Shown piece by piece: positions 50,101-60,461 of a DNA stretch of 64,000 nucleotides. Location of the stretch: contig BLSF01000103.1 of the NCBI GenBank assembly GCA_012862575.1, forward strand, positions 1 to 64,000. The letters run 5' to 3'. Position 1 is the first letter of the stretch. Each line of letters opens with the position of its first letter. The notes below the pieces were generated by a model. That model searched no databases, was not told the origin of the DNA, and saw only the letters and a list, made by a program, of their open reading frames with translations. This DNA is from Parietichytrium sp. I65-24A. Its lineage: Eukaryota > Sar > Bigyra > Thraustochytrida > Thraustochytriidae. Position numbers and translations under genes: made by a program.

Positions 50101-51948
50101 ATGCGTGCGATCCCCGCGGCGCTGTGTGCAAGCGCACTAGCAATCGGCACGTACTGGGATCTGGACTGGCTGAACGGAGAGTTTGTTTACGACGACCACG
50201 GGACTATATTGAATAATGCTGCGCTCCGCGAGGGGTCTTGGCAAGAGCTGTGGAGCGTTGACTTTTGGGGTTACCCGTTAAAATCGGAAAAAAGTCACAA
50301 ATCATTCAGACCCATCACGTCAATGACCCTGAAAGCTAATTTCTTGCTGGAGGGAACACAGAGCACATTTTGGTTCCACGCTGTGAATTTGTGTCTGCAC
50401 GCTCTTGTTTGCGCTCTTGCCACATTGTTGATTTCGCTGGTGGATTCGGACGCCTGGATTCCTTTGCTGACGGGGGTTTTGTTCGCCATGCACCCCGTCC
50501 ACACCGAAGCTGTTTGCCACATTACAGGGCGCGCAGAGTTGCTCATGAGTGTCTTTTATATTACTGGTATCATTTCTTACTTGCTCATTGCGGAAGTGCT
50601 CGGCAGGCGTCGTCTTTACTCGGCTAAGGGTTCGTGTACAGCATGCCTGATTACTGGCTTATTCATGTTGCTCTCTGTTCTTTCCAAGGAGACCGGGATC
50701 ACACTCGGAATGTCCGCTTGCCTACTTGACTTTTGTAGGGTTGGACTGGCTCCCGCGCATCTTTGGCGATTGTTTCGTCGCCTTCCAGATTCTGCGACCC
50801 AAAAGTCCGCCCGGGAAGATGCCAAATTTTTCGTAATTCGTGCTAGTATCTTGGCCGTTTTGACAGCTCTTCTCGCTATTTGGAGACTGCGCGAGAACGG
50901 AAACACTTATGCCAACATCTCAGAAAAGCAAAACCCGGCCGCATTCGCTACGAGCCAATTCACACGAGTTTTCACTCTGAATTTCGTGTACTGCTCGTAC
51001 CTATACTCCCTTCTGATTCCCCACTCCCTAAGCTGCGATTGGTCTGGTGATAGTATTAGACTCGTGGAAAGCTATTCTGACATTCGCATCATCCCGATTT
51101 TCGGGCTCTGGCTCTTCGTGGCGCGTCTATTAAAGGCGACCCTCTATGACGGCTGGAAGCAGCTTTCAGCGATGACAAGATCATCTTTAATAGGAGGGAT
51201 CGGTCTTGGGTTTTTCCCGTTCCTGATGTCTTCGAGTTTGCTGGTTCCTATCGGCTCCATGAAGGGTGAGAGATTCATGTACCTACCAAGCCTCGGCTTT
51301 TGCTTCCTGGTGGCAAAGTCGGCTGTCCACGTTTCGCGCAGGCTAAATTCCGAAAGTTTTATTCACAGCGGGCTCGACAATCGCATTTGCATTGCCATTA
51401 CAGCACTTTGCATTCTATATCGAGTGCAAGTTGCGGAGCGGAGTCATGCATGGAGTAGCACTTTTCGACTTTGGGAGTCTGCATATGCGGTGAACCCAAG
51501 TAGTGAGCACACTCGGTACAATTTTGGCCTCGAGCTGATCAAGGGCAACAAGCATCAGGAGGCGCATGACATACTGAAACCTCTCTTGGAACAAACTCCT
51601 TTCGAATTCGCCACGAGATACCTCCTCGCAACAGCTCTGAAGCAGCTAGGCAGGTGTGACCTGGCCATGCGATATGTCGACGAAGGACTGGCTCTTCTGG
51701 TGCAGAAGAAAACAAAGATAACCTCCGAAATATCCGCAGCTGACATCACGCCGAGGCAGCTAGTCGCGCTGAAACGAGAGGATCTGGAGCACGACGAGAG
51801 TCTCATGTATACGATGAAGTCGTACTGCTCAACTAAATTTCAGGACATGGTGAGCAACGTGCAAATCGCTTTGAAACTTTCCCCACATGATTCCCAAGCA
51901 CGTGCCCGGGCCCAGGAACTGGTACGGCTAGGTTCATACCAGACCTAG
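50101..51948 (+). CDS. TMTC-type membrane O-mannosyltransferase-like protein, short form
   Basis: 615 aa from the ATG at 50101; the codon at 50062 is TTG. The N-terminal half has the TMTC signature FVYDDHGTILNN (residues about 28-39), then DFWG, SHKSFRPITSMT, FHAVNLCLHALV and FAMHPVHTEAVCHITGRAELL, spread over about 10 membrane spans. Tetratricopeptide-type helices follow (YNFGLELIKGNKHQEAHDILK). TMTC1-4 O-mannosylate cadherins in the ER and have a long TPR tail. Here only about two to three repeats are present. It should be an ER membrane enzyme, but the acceptor is unknown. The diacidic DD of the first loop, needed in GT-C enzymes, is intact. Confidence 0.85.
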   Translation: MRAIPAALCASALAIGTYWDLDWLNGEFVYDDHGTILNNAALREGSWQELWSVDFWGYPLKSEKSHKSFRPITSMTLKANFLLEGTQSTFWFHAVNLCLHALVCALATLLISLVDSDAWIPLLTGVLFAMHPVHTEAVCHITGRAELLMSVFYITGIISYLLIAEVLGRRRLYSAKGSCTACLITGLFMLLSVLSKETGITLGMSACLLDFCRVGLAPAHLWRLFRRLPDSATQKSAREDAKFFVIRASILAVLTALLAIWRLRENGNTYANISEKQNPAAFATSQFTRVFTLNFVYCSYLYSLLIPHSLSCDWSGDSIRLVESYSDIRIIPIFGLWLFVARLLKATLYDGWKQLSAMTRSSLIGGIGLGFFPFLMSSSLLVPIGSMKGERFMYLPSLGFCFLVAKSAVHVSRRLNSESFIHSGLDNRICIAITALCILYRVQVAERSHAWSSTFRLWESAYAVNPSSEHTRYNFGLELIKGNKHQEAHDILKPLLEQTPFEFATRYLLATALKQLGRCDLAMRYVDEGLALLVQKKTKITSEISAADITPRQLVALKREDLEHDESLMYTMKSYCSTKFQDMVSNVQIALKLSPHDSQARARAQELVRLGSYQT

Positions 51949-52612
51949 GCCCTGAGGATCAACGTCTCCGTTGTCGTGCAAACCAGAGGCCCCATCCACT
52001 CAGTGACATTGGTCGAACAAACATCGTGAAACTTGAAGTGTGATTCTCATCACTTCTGGCTCTNNNNNNNNNNNNNNNNNNNNNNNNNNNNNNNNNNNNN
52101 NNNNNNNNNNNNNNNNNNNNNNNNNNNNNNNNNNNNNNNNNNNNNNNNNNNNNNNNNNNNNNNNNNNNNNNNNNNNNNNNNNNNNNNNNNNNNNNNNNNN
52201 NNNNNNNNNNNNNNNNNNNNNNNNNNNNNNNNNNNNNNNNNNNNNNNNNNNNNNNNNNNNNNNNNNNNNNNNNNNNNNNNNNNNNNNNNNNNNNNNNNNN
52301 NNNNNNNNNNNNNNNNNNNNNNNNNNNNNNNNNNNNNNNNNNNNNNNNNNNNNNNNNNNNNNNNNNNNNNNNNNNNNNNNNNNNNNNNNNNNNNNNNNNN
52401 NNNNNNNNNNNNNNNNNNNNNNNNNNNNNNNNNNNNNNNNNNNNNNNNNNNNNNNNNNNNNNNNNNNNNNNNNNNNNNNNNNNNNNNNNNNNNNNNNNNN
52501 NNNNNNNNNNNNNNNNNNNNNNNNNNNNNNNNNNNNNNNNNNNNNNNNNAGCAAGAAGCAAGAAGCAAGAAGCAAGAAGCAAGAAGCAAGAAGCAAGAAG
52601 CAGAAAAGCACG
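51949..52612. other. intergenic containing an assembly gap
   Basis: N bases fill 52064-52549 (486 positions). The right flank is a heptamer array and the left flank is ordinary sequence. No gene can be called inside. The next gene's promoter lies partly in the gap. Confidence 0.9.
52550..52602. repeat. (AAGAAGC)n heptamer array at the gap edge
   Basis: About seven tandem AAGAAGC units directly at the right edge of the N-run, ten bases before the start of the next gene. Confidence 0.95.
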
Positions 52613-54300
52613 ATGGGCTCACCGAGCAAAGAAAGGTTTTCCCGGGCCGAGGTGGCCAAGCACTGCAAGCCGGACGACTGCTGGCTTATCATCGACGGCA
52701 GGGTGTATGACGTCTCGCGGTTCGCGGGACTCCACCCCGGCGGCGAGGAAATTCTCCTCAGCATTGGCGGGACCGACGCGACGGAAGACTTTTACGGCTT
52801 ACACCGTCAGAGTGTGTTGGACAAATTCGGGCCGAGACTGCTAGTAGGCTACACGGACGACGCGGAGAGCGCTCAGGAAGACCAGACTCGCGACGCAGAG
52901 CTTTCCCGATGGGGGGAAATCTCGCAAGTGCCATACGCAGAAACCTTCGCGTGGAGGGGGCTAAAGTCCCCATTTCACGACGAATCGCACTTTCGCTTCA
53001 GAAAGTACGTGCGCGAGTTTTACGACAAACACGTCCGCGAGATCGCCATCGAAAGCGAAGAGTCCAACGAGCCGGCGACTTTGGAACTCATGCAAAAAGT
53101 CAGCCAAGCAGGGCTGCTGCACACTAGGCTTGGGCCTGGCCCGCATCTCAAGCTCCTTCCAATGCCTTGCGGTCTTTCACCGGAGGAATTCTCGTACACG
53201 CACGAGAAGATCCTTCAGGAGGAGACTGCAAGGATCCAGTGCCCAGGGTTCCTTGACTCGATGTTCGCAGGGTTTAATATCAGTGCCCCGCCAATCATAA
53301 ACTATGGAACTGACAAGATGCGCAGAGAGATCCTCCCAGACATCCTAGCTGCCCGAAAGCGATCTTGCCTCGCGATCACAGAAGCATTTGCGGGTTCTGA
53401 CGTCGCTGGCCTGAGGACCACGGCTACGAAAACCCCAGATGGCAAGCATTATATTGTCAATGGGACGAAGAAGTGGATCACCAACGCAACATTTGCTGAC
53501 TACTTTGTTACAGCAGTCCGCACAGGAGGCCCCGGTGCCGGCGGTGTCTCCATGTTGCTAATCCCAAAATGCGAAGGAGTTCGTGTTAAACTCATCAAGA
53601 CCGCGTACAGCAGCTCTGCAGGAACAGGCTACGTCATCTTCGAGAACGTTAAAGTCCCCGTGGAAAACCTTATGGGCGGCGAAAACAAAGGTTTTGGTCT
53701 CGTGATGGCAAATTTCAACCATGAGAGATACGTGATCGCTGTGAGTGTGATTGCGATGTCAAGAAATGTAAGTTGTCGCTTTGGACTGGTTCGGAGTCAA
53801 TGATTGGTGTACAATTCTAACTTTGGATTCGATTGCCCAACTTGCAACAATAACAACTCTCTTCTCCCTTTCATCAGGTCGTGGAAGAGTGCTTCAAGTG
53901 GGCTTCGCAGCGGAAGGTTTTCGGAAAGCCTTTGATGAGCCAGTCAGTAATTCGCGAAAAGCTTGGCAGAATGGTGGCCGCAGTCGAAGCAATTGACGCT
54001 TATGCGGATCTCATCACGTACCAGATGAACAATCTTTCGTATGCAGAGCAATCCAAGCTTCTTGGCGGCCCAATTTCGCTCCTCAAATTTCAAGCTACCC
54101 GCACTGCGCATCTTGTGGCTGACGATGCAGTACAGATCTTCGGGGGACGAGGTGTTACCCGCGGTGCTATGGGAAGAGTCGTCGAAACTTTTGCGCGAAC
54201 CTACAAATTACCAAGCGTTTATGGAGGAAGTGAAGAAATTATGGTTGATCTTGGCGTGCGCCAAGCACTGCGTTCATATCCAAGAAATGCAAAATTGTAG
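52613..54300 (+). CDS. cytochrome b5-acyl-CoA dehydrogenase fusion
   Basis: Two exons: 52613-53767 and 53878-54300. The 110-nt intron has GTAAGT and TCATCAG, phase 0, and the protein is 525 aa. Residues about 8-80 are a cytochrome b5 domain with the heme ligands H41 (LHPGGEE) and H64 (YGLHRQ). From about 125 follows an acyl-CoA dehydrogenase: LAITEAFAGSDVAGLRTTATK, NGTKKWITNATFADYFVTAVRTG, GGENKGFGLVMANF and, in exon 2, QIFGGRGVTRGAMGRVVE and VYGGSEEIMVDL. Similar fusions are known in fungi and protists. They probably pass electrons from the flavin to a heme chain. A fatty-acid or branched-chain acyl-CoA substrate is likely. There is no clear targeting signal. Confidence 0.9.
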
Positions 54301-54608
54301 ACTTCACTTTTCTTCGGAGGTGCGTCGTTTTCTGTGGTTACAATCTTTTCCGGTACGGCCATCGGCGGAAAAGCTCTCAACAAACGTGTAAAAATCAAGG
54401 CGTCCCAAAAAGAATCTGGAAGCATCAATTTTCGCATCACATACATCTTTTTATATATTTCGATTTAAAAAAAAAATACGTTCAAGTCGGGTTAAATTCT
54501 CTTGTAGTATTCAGTGCGTTTCCAGGTAGCTCTAGCTATAATCTCACTTTCGCCTTGCGACACACCACAGACAAAATTATACAGAATTTAGAAAAATTTA
54601 TCACGTCC
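54301..54608. other. convergent intergenic spacer
   Basis: AT-rich 3' regions of the fusion gene (+) and the CNBD gene (-). Nothing else seen. Confidence 0.6.
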
Positions 54609-56513
54609 TCAGCCTCTGATGCCCTTTTCAGAGGGCTCCATCTTCGGCACCCGCCTCCTGTGGGATTGAGTGGAGCCCGCTCCCACTGGAGACCGCTTCA
54701 GAGATGGCGGGCAAGGAGCACGGATCTTTAGGTCTTCCTTCTGGGCAGCAAGATGTCGCTGAAATTTTGGGAGGTTCATATCTTGGAAAAGCCCTTGCTT
54801 TTCTTTCTCCCATTGGATCTGATTCAAAAGTTTTTGGCGGACAACGTCTTCAGCTAGACACTGCGCGCGCATCGCCGCAAAACTCAAGAGTTCTTCCACG
54901 TTCGTCCTGTCTGTGAACCGGAAAAAATCTGAAATCCGCACTGCGAGGATCTCGGAAGCGCGCTCGGACACCATGCTAGCGCTATATACTTCGCTTGATT
55001 GGGAGCCCGGCCCGAGTCCGGCACTACGTTCGAGAGGCTCGGAAGTGCTAGGCTCTTCTCCGCTCTGTTCTTCCTGTGGCTTTTGAGGTTGTCTGTCGGA
55101 ATCTTTGTTCTGGAGGTCGCTTCCATTTGCGTAAGACGAAAATTTCTTGAAGTTCTTCAATGCCAAGAGGCCATTCTCGCCGAAAAATCCCCCGCGTTTC
55201 ATATATTCGACATCCACAAAACAAGAAACAAGCTTGCTACATCGCTCCGCTGTCACCGAATCACCGGGGCATGATGACTGGTTCTGAGGGCTCGCAATTC
55301 TCTTGATCAACCTACACGACCCCTTCTTTACTATGTACAAATGACTAACGGCATCCCCTTGCTTGCAAACGACAAAGTTTGCAGGCACTTGGACAACCTT
55401 ACAACTCTTTACAAGGCCCATCAATTTGATTCGGTCCCAGGTCGAGAAGTATGGTAGACGGGCGAAACATGAAATCTTTTGATTCATGTCCCGCGTTTGA
55501 AGGCGCCTCAAAATCATTCGGTAGTCGTGCTTTGCTATGACAAGGAACTCGCAGCTTTCCCTGGTGACAATTGTTGCGCTTCGAGGCTCGTCGTTGGCGA
55601 GAGCCAGCTCGCCAAAGCTTTGACCTGCTACAAGCTCATTCGCGGCGACTTCCATATTGCTCTCGCTAATATGAATTGTAACTCTGCCCTGCAAGATCAC
55701 GTAAAAGTAGACCCCTTCATCACCTTGCTTGAAAACGACCATGTCAGGATCATAAGAGATGTATTTCATCACCCTGCAAAGCTCCAGTCGTACCGATGGC
55801 GCCAGGTTTTGAAAGAAAGCGTCATTCTGAACGAGCTCTTCCAACGTATTCAAGTCCGCCACGCTCCTTTCCGCTGGAGACTTTTTGGAGAGAATGTTGA
55901 TGCATTTGCTTCTCAGAAGGGAGTTTCGCAAATCAGATAACACGTAACCGCCACCGCCACCGCCATCACAATCAAATTTAGCTGTGCCAACAAGGGCGTT
56001 TTGAAACAGCTCCAGAGCCTCCCTCCCGTCGCGTGTTCCGTTAAGCAGTGTGTCTCCAACTAGCTTTGTAATCGGTAACTTTCTCTGTTCCATAGGGACC
56101 GGGCGATGCTTTTCCAAATTCTGGATTGCTGCTTCCTCGATGAGAAACGCCTCAAGCCCCACTTGGCTCGCCCTCGCACGCAAATTTCTGTCTCTCGAAA
56201 GCTGAAGCAGTGGACTCAGTTCATTTCCATCACCATGAAATCCCATTAGCTTTACAACCTGGAGAGAATGCATCACCTTGGAATAGGCTTCCTGCCATTT
56301 CTTCCGGGCTGCTTGTTTGGCGAGGGTAAGCCTGACTTGTTTCCCATTATTGTTTTTCCTTGAGCGTTGCGCATCTAGTGCAGTCAAAGAACTTCTTCCA
56401 GACGCGTGTATTTGGGGTTTTGACACACCGCCTTCACCTGATAAACTGGAGTTGTGACTTGCCTCAAACGTTGTCTTTGAGCGCTTTGCGCGCTTCGGAG
56501 GCCCTAAATCCAT
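54609..56513 (-). CDS. protein with two cyclic-nucleotide-binding domains
   Basis: 634 aa from an ATG at 56513. The N-terminus is basic (PPKRAKRSKTTFE), perhaps nuclear or docking. The first CNBD lies at about residues 220-325: LAPSVRLELCRVMKYI, VVFKQGDEGVYFYVILQGRV, and the phosphate-binding cassette SFGELALANDEPRSATIVT, with the Glu and Arg that contact cyclic nucleotide. The second (about 335-465) has VCKQGDAVSHLYIVKKGSC and GFFGENGLLAL but no matching Arg, and a long Ser/Gln/Glu insert follows. No kinase, channel or GEF domain is attached. It resembles PKA regulatory subunits and protist CNBD proteins, but the helical dimerisation and inhibitor sites are not evident. Confidence 0.85.
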   Translation of the reverse strand: MDLGPPKRAKRSKTTFEASHNSSLSGEGGVSKPQIHASGRSSLTALDAQRSRKNNNGKQVRLTLAKQAARKKWQEAYSKVMHSLQVVKLMGFHGDGNELSPLLQLSRDRNLRARASQVGLEAFLIEEAAIQNLEKHRPVPMEQRKLPITKLVGDTLLNGTRDGREALELFQNALVGTAKFDCDGGGGGGYVLSDLRNSLLRSKCINILSKKSPAERSVADLNTLEELVQNDAFFQNLAPSVRLELCRVMKYISYDPDMVVFKQGDEGVYFYVILQGRVTIHISESNMEVAANELVAGQSFGELALANDEPRSATIVTRESCEFLVIAKHDYRMILRRLQTRDMNQKISCFARLPYFSTWDRIKLMGLVKSCKVVQVPANFVVCKQGDAVSHLYIVKKGSCRLIKRIASPQNQSSCPGDSVTAERCSKLVSCFVDVEYMKRGGFFGENGLLALKNFKKFSSYANGSDLQNKDSDRQPQKPQEEQSGEEPSTSEPLERSAGLGPGSQSSEVYSASMVSERASEILAVRISDFFRFTDRTNVEELLSFAAMRAQCLAEDVVRQKLLNQIQWEKEKQGLFQDMNLPKFQRHLAAQKEDLKIRAPCPPSLKRSPVGAGSTQSHRRRVPKMEPSEKGIRG

Positions 56514-57275
56514 TCAATCCTCTTGTCTTCACACTGTTTGGCAGCCAACTATCTTCAGAAGAATCGCGTTGCAAAAAAATTGGAGGCCGTGCACAGGCAG
56601 CCTTGTGAGGTATCGGTCGAGAGGCAGCCAAACGCACTGGCCAGTCAAGGAAAGGAATGCGAACTGCACGTTTGATTTGGAGTCTTTTCTTGCTGAGCTT
56701 GGGGCGGGCACACGTTTCGCCCGAACACCAACGCCCTTCTGAGTCTCTTCTCTATCTCCTTCAGGCGACGACCTTTGCAACCTGCGCTCGCCGGACGCGC
56801 CCCGCCTGCCTTGACTCAAACCTTGTCAAGCCATTTCAAGCCCATGAAGCCCTGTCTGTGATGCGGAGTTTTGCAATTCTTACGGTGGTGTTGCGAGAAG
56901 CCGTAATACACCTTCGCGCCAGATGATTGACATCGCATTTACGCCAAATCATAATCCACCAAAACTATCCGCGCAACACAATTCCTTGTACGCTAATGTT
57001 GGTTACGTTTTTACTATCAATGAGCAGCTAGCTATCGTACTGAGCCGTGCTCAGTCGCTTCTATCGATAGATTTGTACAGTTTGTTAGAGTTTAGAAAAA
57101 TTGCAATTTTGATGATTTCTTTCACTGTTCAGAACATTGTTCAATGCTATCTGCACGTTTCTTGAGCAAAATCTGTACACAGAGTACTGGCGCTGAGCGT
57201 ACAGATACCCATTGAAACCTCAGGCTAAGCAAGTCTCATCGAATTCAAGTGCTTTGTTAAATTAATTAACACCAT

Positions 57276-57411
57276 CGAAAAATAAAATCTCGTGTAATAG
57301 CCTGTACTACTGTTACCAGCATAGGAAGTGTAGGGTTCACGGTCGAAAAATAAAATCTCGTGTAATAGCCTGTACTACTGTTACCAGCATAGGAAGTGTA
57401 GGGTTCACGGT
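57276..57411. repeat. perfect 68-bp tandem duplication
   Basis: 57276-57343 and 57344-57411 are identical over all 68 bases. The next bases (CGA) begin a third copy and then diverge. No gene overlaps it. Confidence 0.95.
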
Positions 57412-57590
57412 CGATCACATAGTACATTGGTAAGTCGAATTCTAATTATCAAATTTTGATTTATTGGCCACTTGTCAATCCACGTCTTCCAAGTCACCAA
57501 TAATAGCCAAATCTCATGGAAACTCACGCTGCAAATCACGTCCTCTATCTTGGCAGAGGTTCATAACGCTGTTCGGAAGCTGGGGTAGTA

Positions 57591-57627
57591 GGCGAACGAC
57601 AGTGAGAAGCTGTAACCCCTGCCATAG
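57591..57627. repeat. dispersed 37-bp repeat, copy 2
   Basis: Partner of 91-127, with three mismatches. Confidence 0.5.
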
Positions 57628-58229
57628 TGGGGTGGGGAAACACCTGGACGAGCCACTGACGGGCTGAGCAATGCGAAAGCAAGGAACTTGAGACGAGCCT
57701 GAAAAAATGTAGCTTACTGGAGAAACTTGAAGTCTTTTGAAAATAGATGTGGCGATCTTGCATACTAGACTAGACTGTCGATCAAAATGTCAATTAAACT
57801 CACGTCTTCTGAAGAACATGACTTGGCAATGTAGGAGGGAAGAAAAGAAAGTCATGAATTGTGCATGAATGGCCCAGATGCACCGGAAACCAAGCCGTCA
57901 AATCAGAACAGGCTCAGAATGCAATTGTCGCAGGAAGGTGGGTTCCATCAGATCTCACGAATGGTGATGGAGACGCACACGAGTGTACGTACTCCTGCAT
58001 ACACGCCATCCTCATGCATGCACAAGGGCACTCCTCCGTTGCTTTGTGCGAACGTGGTGGTCGGATTCCATCTACTTCTCGAAAGGGCTGCCCAACATAC
58101 TTTGTGTTTGCTATTTTGTGTCCTCGATGGCGGCATGTCAAAGAGACATGGTTCTAGACCTCTTTCTGATCAAGGATGGTGGATGACGTTGAACTGCGGA
58201 AAAAGGGGGCTGTGAACGACAAAAACTTT

Positions 58230-58871
58230 TTACTTGGAATAAACTGGGACGAACTGTACATTACCTTCCTTGTCGACCTGCGTTTTGCGGATCGCGCGAA
58301 GCTGCTTTTTAGACATCTTCTTGACCTTTTCTGTGTTCTTAATAACTTGCATGCGAGCATTCTTGAACTCATTCTCGGCCTTGCGCTTGCGCTTCTCAAC
58401 CTTCTTCCTCTTGGCCTCCTCGTCAGCAAGCTTGCTGCGCTCTCGCAGTTCAGACTCAAACTCCTTCACATCTTTCCGTTTCTTCCGAAGCTCCATTTTC
58501 TTCTCCCAAGTGGTGCTGCGGCTCTTTTGTGACTTGTAAGTGATCATCGAGAACTTCTCCTCCTGTACAGGTTTCCACCAGCGGCGGCTGGCTGGAAGCG
58601 ATCGGATTTGGGCAGCTGGATTTTCCTCGTCCACAAAAGCAGTCATCTTCACTCTCTTCGAGGAGGTTGGAACCTCAGCGGAGTCGACGTCCGCAGACAC
58701 TGGCTCAGGCTCCTTCGCCACTACTTCACGAGAGCGCTTGGTACCTGTCGATTTTCCCTTGGCACTCGTTCTTTGAGTGGAGTCCTTCGCAGGAGTACTG
58801 GCCACCTCCACATCCGTGGCAGGTGCGGCAGCTTTGCCCCCACCGACTGACTTTGAGCGTTTTCCCGCCAT
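58230..58871 (-). CDS. CGR1: CGR1/CCDC86-type rRNA-processing protein
   Basis: 213 aa from the ATG at 58871. The frame extends to 58928 only from a GTG. The N-terminus is Ala/Ser/Lys-rich. The last 100 residues are an extremely basic helix with the family signature: WEKKMELRKKRKDVKEFE, then RERSKLADEEAKRKK and KKMSKKQLRAIRKTQV. Yeast Cgr1 works in the nucleolus in processing of pre-60S particles and 5.8S/25S rRNA. Human CCDC86 shares the helix. The length (yeast about 120, human about 360) fits the range. The next gene begins about 500 bases away on the same strand. Confidence 0.85.
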   Translation of the reverse strand: MAGKRSKSVGGGKAAAPATDVEVASTPAKDSTQRTSAKGKSTGTKRSREVVAKEPEPVSADVDSAEVPTSSKRVKMTAFVDEENPAAQIRSLPASRRWWKPVQEEKFSMITYKSQKSRSTTWEKKMELRKKRKDVKEFESELRERSKLADEEAKRKKVEKRKRKAENEFKNARMQVIKNTEKVKKMSKKQLRAIRKTQVDKEGNVQFVPVYSK

Positions 58872-59372
58872 CCTGAACGAAGCTGGCGCAGAGAGAGAGG
58901 CAATGCCCTTGCCCAGTTTCTCGCACACGAAGACCTTACCACGAGAGCCCCCTGGTACCTTTGAAGCCCAACTCAGCGCTGTCCAGCGAAAGTAAATTGC
59001 GGTTGTCTAGTTGTCTCGTTGTCTCACTCTCGATTCTCTCGATACTCTCGATGGCAAGAAACATGGTCGCACAACCAGTGAATCGTTTCCTAGTCTCCAC
59101 TACGGCGCACTGCTGGAAACCTCCGATGCTCTTGAGGTCCTGCCGACCTGTATAGCACGCCTTACCTTCCTTACCTCGTAATAATAGAGACTCATAGAAT
59201 AGCGTGCTTCTGACCGTGACTTACGATTTCTCTCTTCGATGGCAATGTGGGTAGTATAGTAGAGACTACTTGACGTTTAATAAGCTCGAGAAGAGGAGCG
59301 AGTGAGGGCTCCACTCCGAGTCGTTTTTCTCGTGCTTGTCGTTTGGAAAAATCGAATTGGCGGAAAATAATG
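58872..59372. other. intergenic, no gene recognised
   Basis: Spacer between two minus-strand genes. No feature recognised. Confidence 0.6.
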
Positions 59373-60461
59373 TCACAGCCGATCGGTATCCCCAGGAGCA
59401 TTGGTGACGAGACACTGGCTGTCCTCGACAAAACGCGAATGGAGGGCTTTTAGGCATGCAAGCTCTCCTCGAAGAAGCGGCTCAAACTTGTGACCATCAG
59501 GGTGGTCAAGAACCGACTTCAAGGACAGCTCTGTTGCGCTAATACTTTCCTCCACTTTTTCAACAGATAGAGATTCTGGCCATTCGGTACCATCCTGCTG
59601 CAGATGTACCTTGAACCCCTCCAGTACAGCATAATCAAGCGGATTATTCTGAATAGAGAAGCCGTAGTTGAGGAGAAGGTCCGCATTGCTTTTAGAGCCG
59701 TAGTTGATGCAGATCTCTTCGCCCGCTCCAACCTGAGTACCGGCAACCAAAGCTATGAAGGGCTTCTCCTGGCCATCGCCATCGTGAAATTCAGACCTTA
59801 GCGTGTGTATGCTCCCGGGCCGATGATTCAAGCTGTCCAGGTAGGGGACAAGAGCACAAGTCTTCTGAGGTTTGCCTAAGCTATTTAAAGGTACTTGCAA
59901 CGCTCTGCTCCAGTACATCTGGTAAGCCCACCAGAAGTCAGCCCAACTTACTTGGAACCTGCTAAAATCGAGGGACTCATATGTTGCCTTTGCTTCAGTG
60001 ACTTTTGCTGTGAATCGTTTCGCGAGATGATGGTTGGATCCCAGAACGGCGCCAACTACTTCTGGTGAAGGTATGAAATCTGCTCTCTCGGGTAAAATGG
60101 CCAGGTACTGGGCGTACATTGACACCCTGCTGTCGCGCTCCCTGTTGCCTTTCACGTATGCAAGCGCGCAGACCACGGGTATTGCTTCGGCATGGGGTGT
60201 CTTGTGTTTAAAAAAGGGGTTTTTACTGACGAAACCCTTTGACTGAAGCAAGTCCCAAAGCTCTGGGACCCGCTCACATGTACAGGAATCTATAATGAGA
60301 TGTGCAGGTAGACTCAAGATTTGATCCCCTCCAGAGAATCCGCTCTTCGAAAATCCCCCAACGCCTTTGGATTCTAAAAAGCTAAAGTCTATTAACTCCG
60401 TGCCTGTGCATCCGCTCTCCTTTAACCATAGCTTGAAAGCTGCAAGATCTCCCGGCCCCAT
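59373..60461 (-). CDS. SET-domain methyltransferase, second class VII member
   Basis: 362 aa from an ATG at 60461. The arrangement resembles SETD3/RLSMT: a start GDLAAFKLWLKESG, then GGFSKSGFSGGDQILSLPAHLII, DSLNHRPGS (the LNHS-type motif with His intact) and EEICINYGSKSNADLLLNYGFS, where the SET Tyr sits. The C-terminal substrate-binding part is shorter than in the other SET gene at 42933. Class VII enzymes methylate lysine in Rubisco, actin, ribosomal and other proteins. The substrate here is unknown. It is not close to the other SET gene in sequence, so they do not look like a recent duplicate pair. Confidence 0.8.
   Translation of the reverse strand: MGPGDLAAFKLWLKESGCTGTELIDFSFLESKGVGGFSKSGFSGGDQILSLPAHLIIDSCTCERVPELWDLLQSKGFVSKNPFFKHKTPHAEAIPVVCALAYVKGNRERDSRVSMYAQYLAILPERADFIPSPEVVGAVLGSNHHLAKRFTAKVTEAKATYESLDFSRFQVSWADFWWAYQMYWSRALQVPLNSLGKPQKTCALVPYLDSLNHRPGSIHTLRSEFHDGDGQEKPFIALVAGTQVGAGEEICINYGSKSNADLLLNYGFSIQNNPLDYAVLEGFKVHLQQDGTEWPESLSVEKVEESISATELSLKSVLDHPDGHKFEPLLRGELACLKALHSRFVEDSQCLVTNAPGDTDRL

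Larger units (their letters stand above)
56514..58229. other. intergenic with tandem and dispersed repeats
   Basis: Contains the 68-bp tandem duplication (57276-57411) and the second copy of the 37-bp dispersed repeat (57591-57627). Short open frames here have no trusted coding pattern. Confidence 0.55.

Noticed and set aside
52040-52612. Open frames running through the N-run
   Set aside because: They exist only because N bases give no stops.
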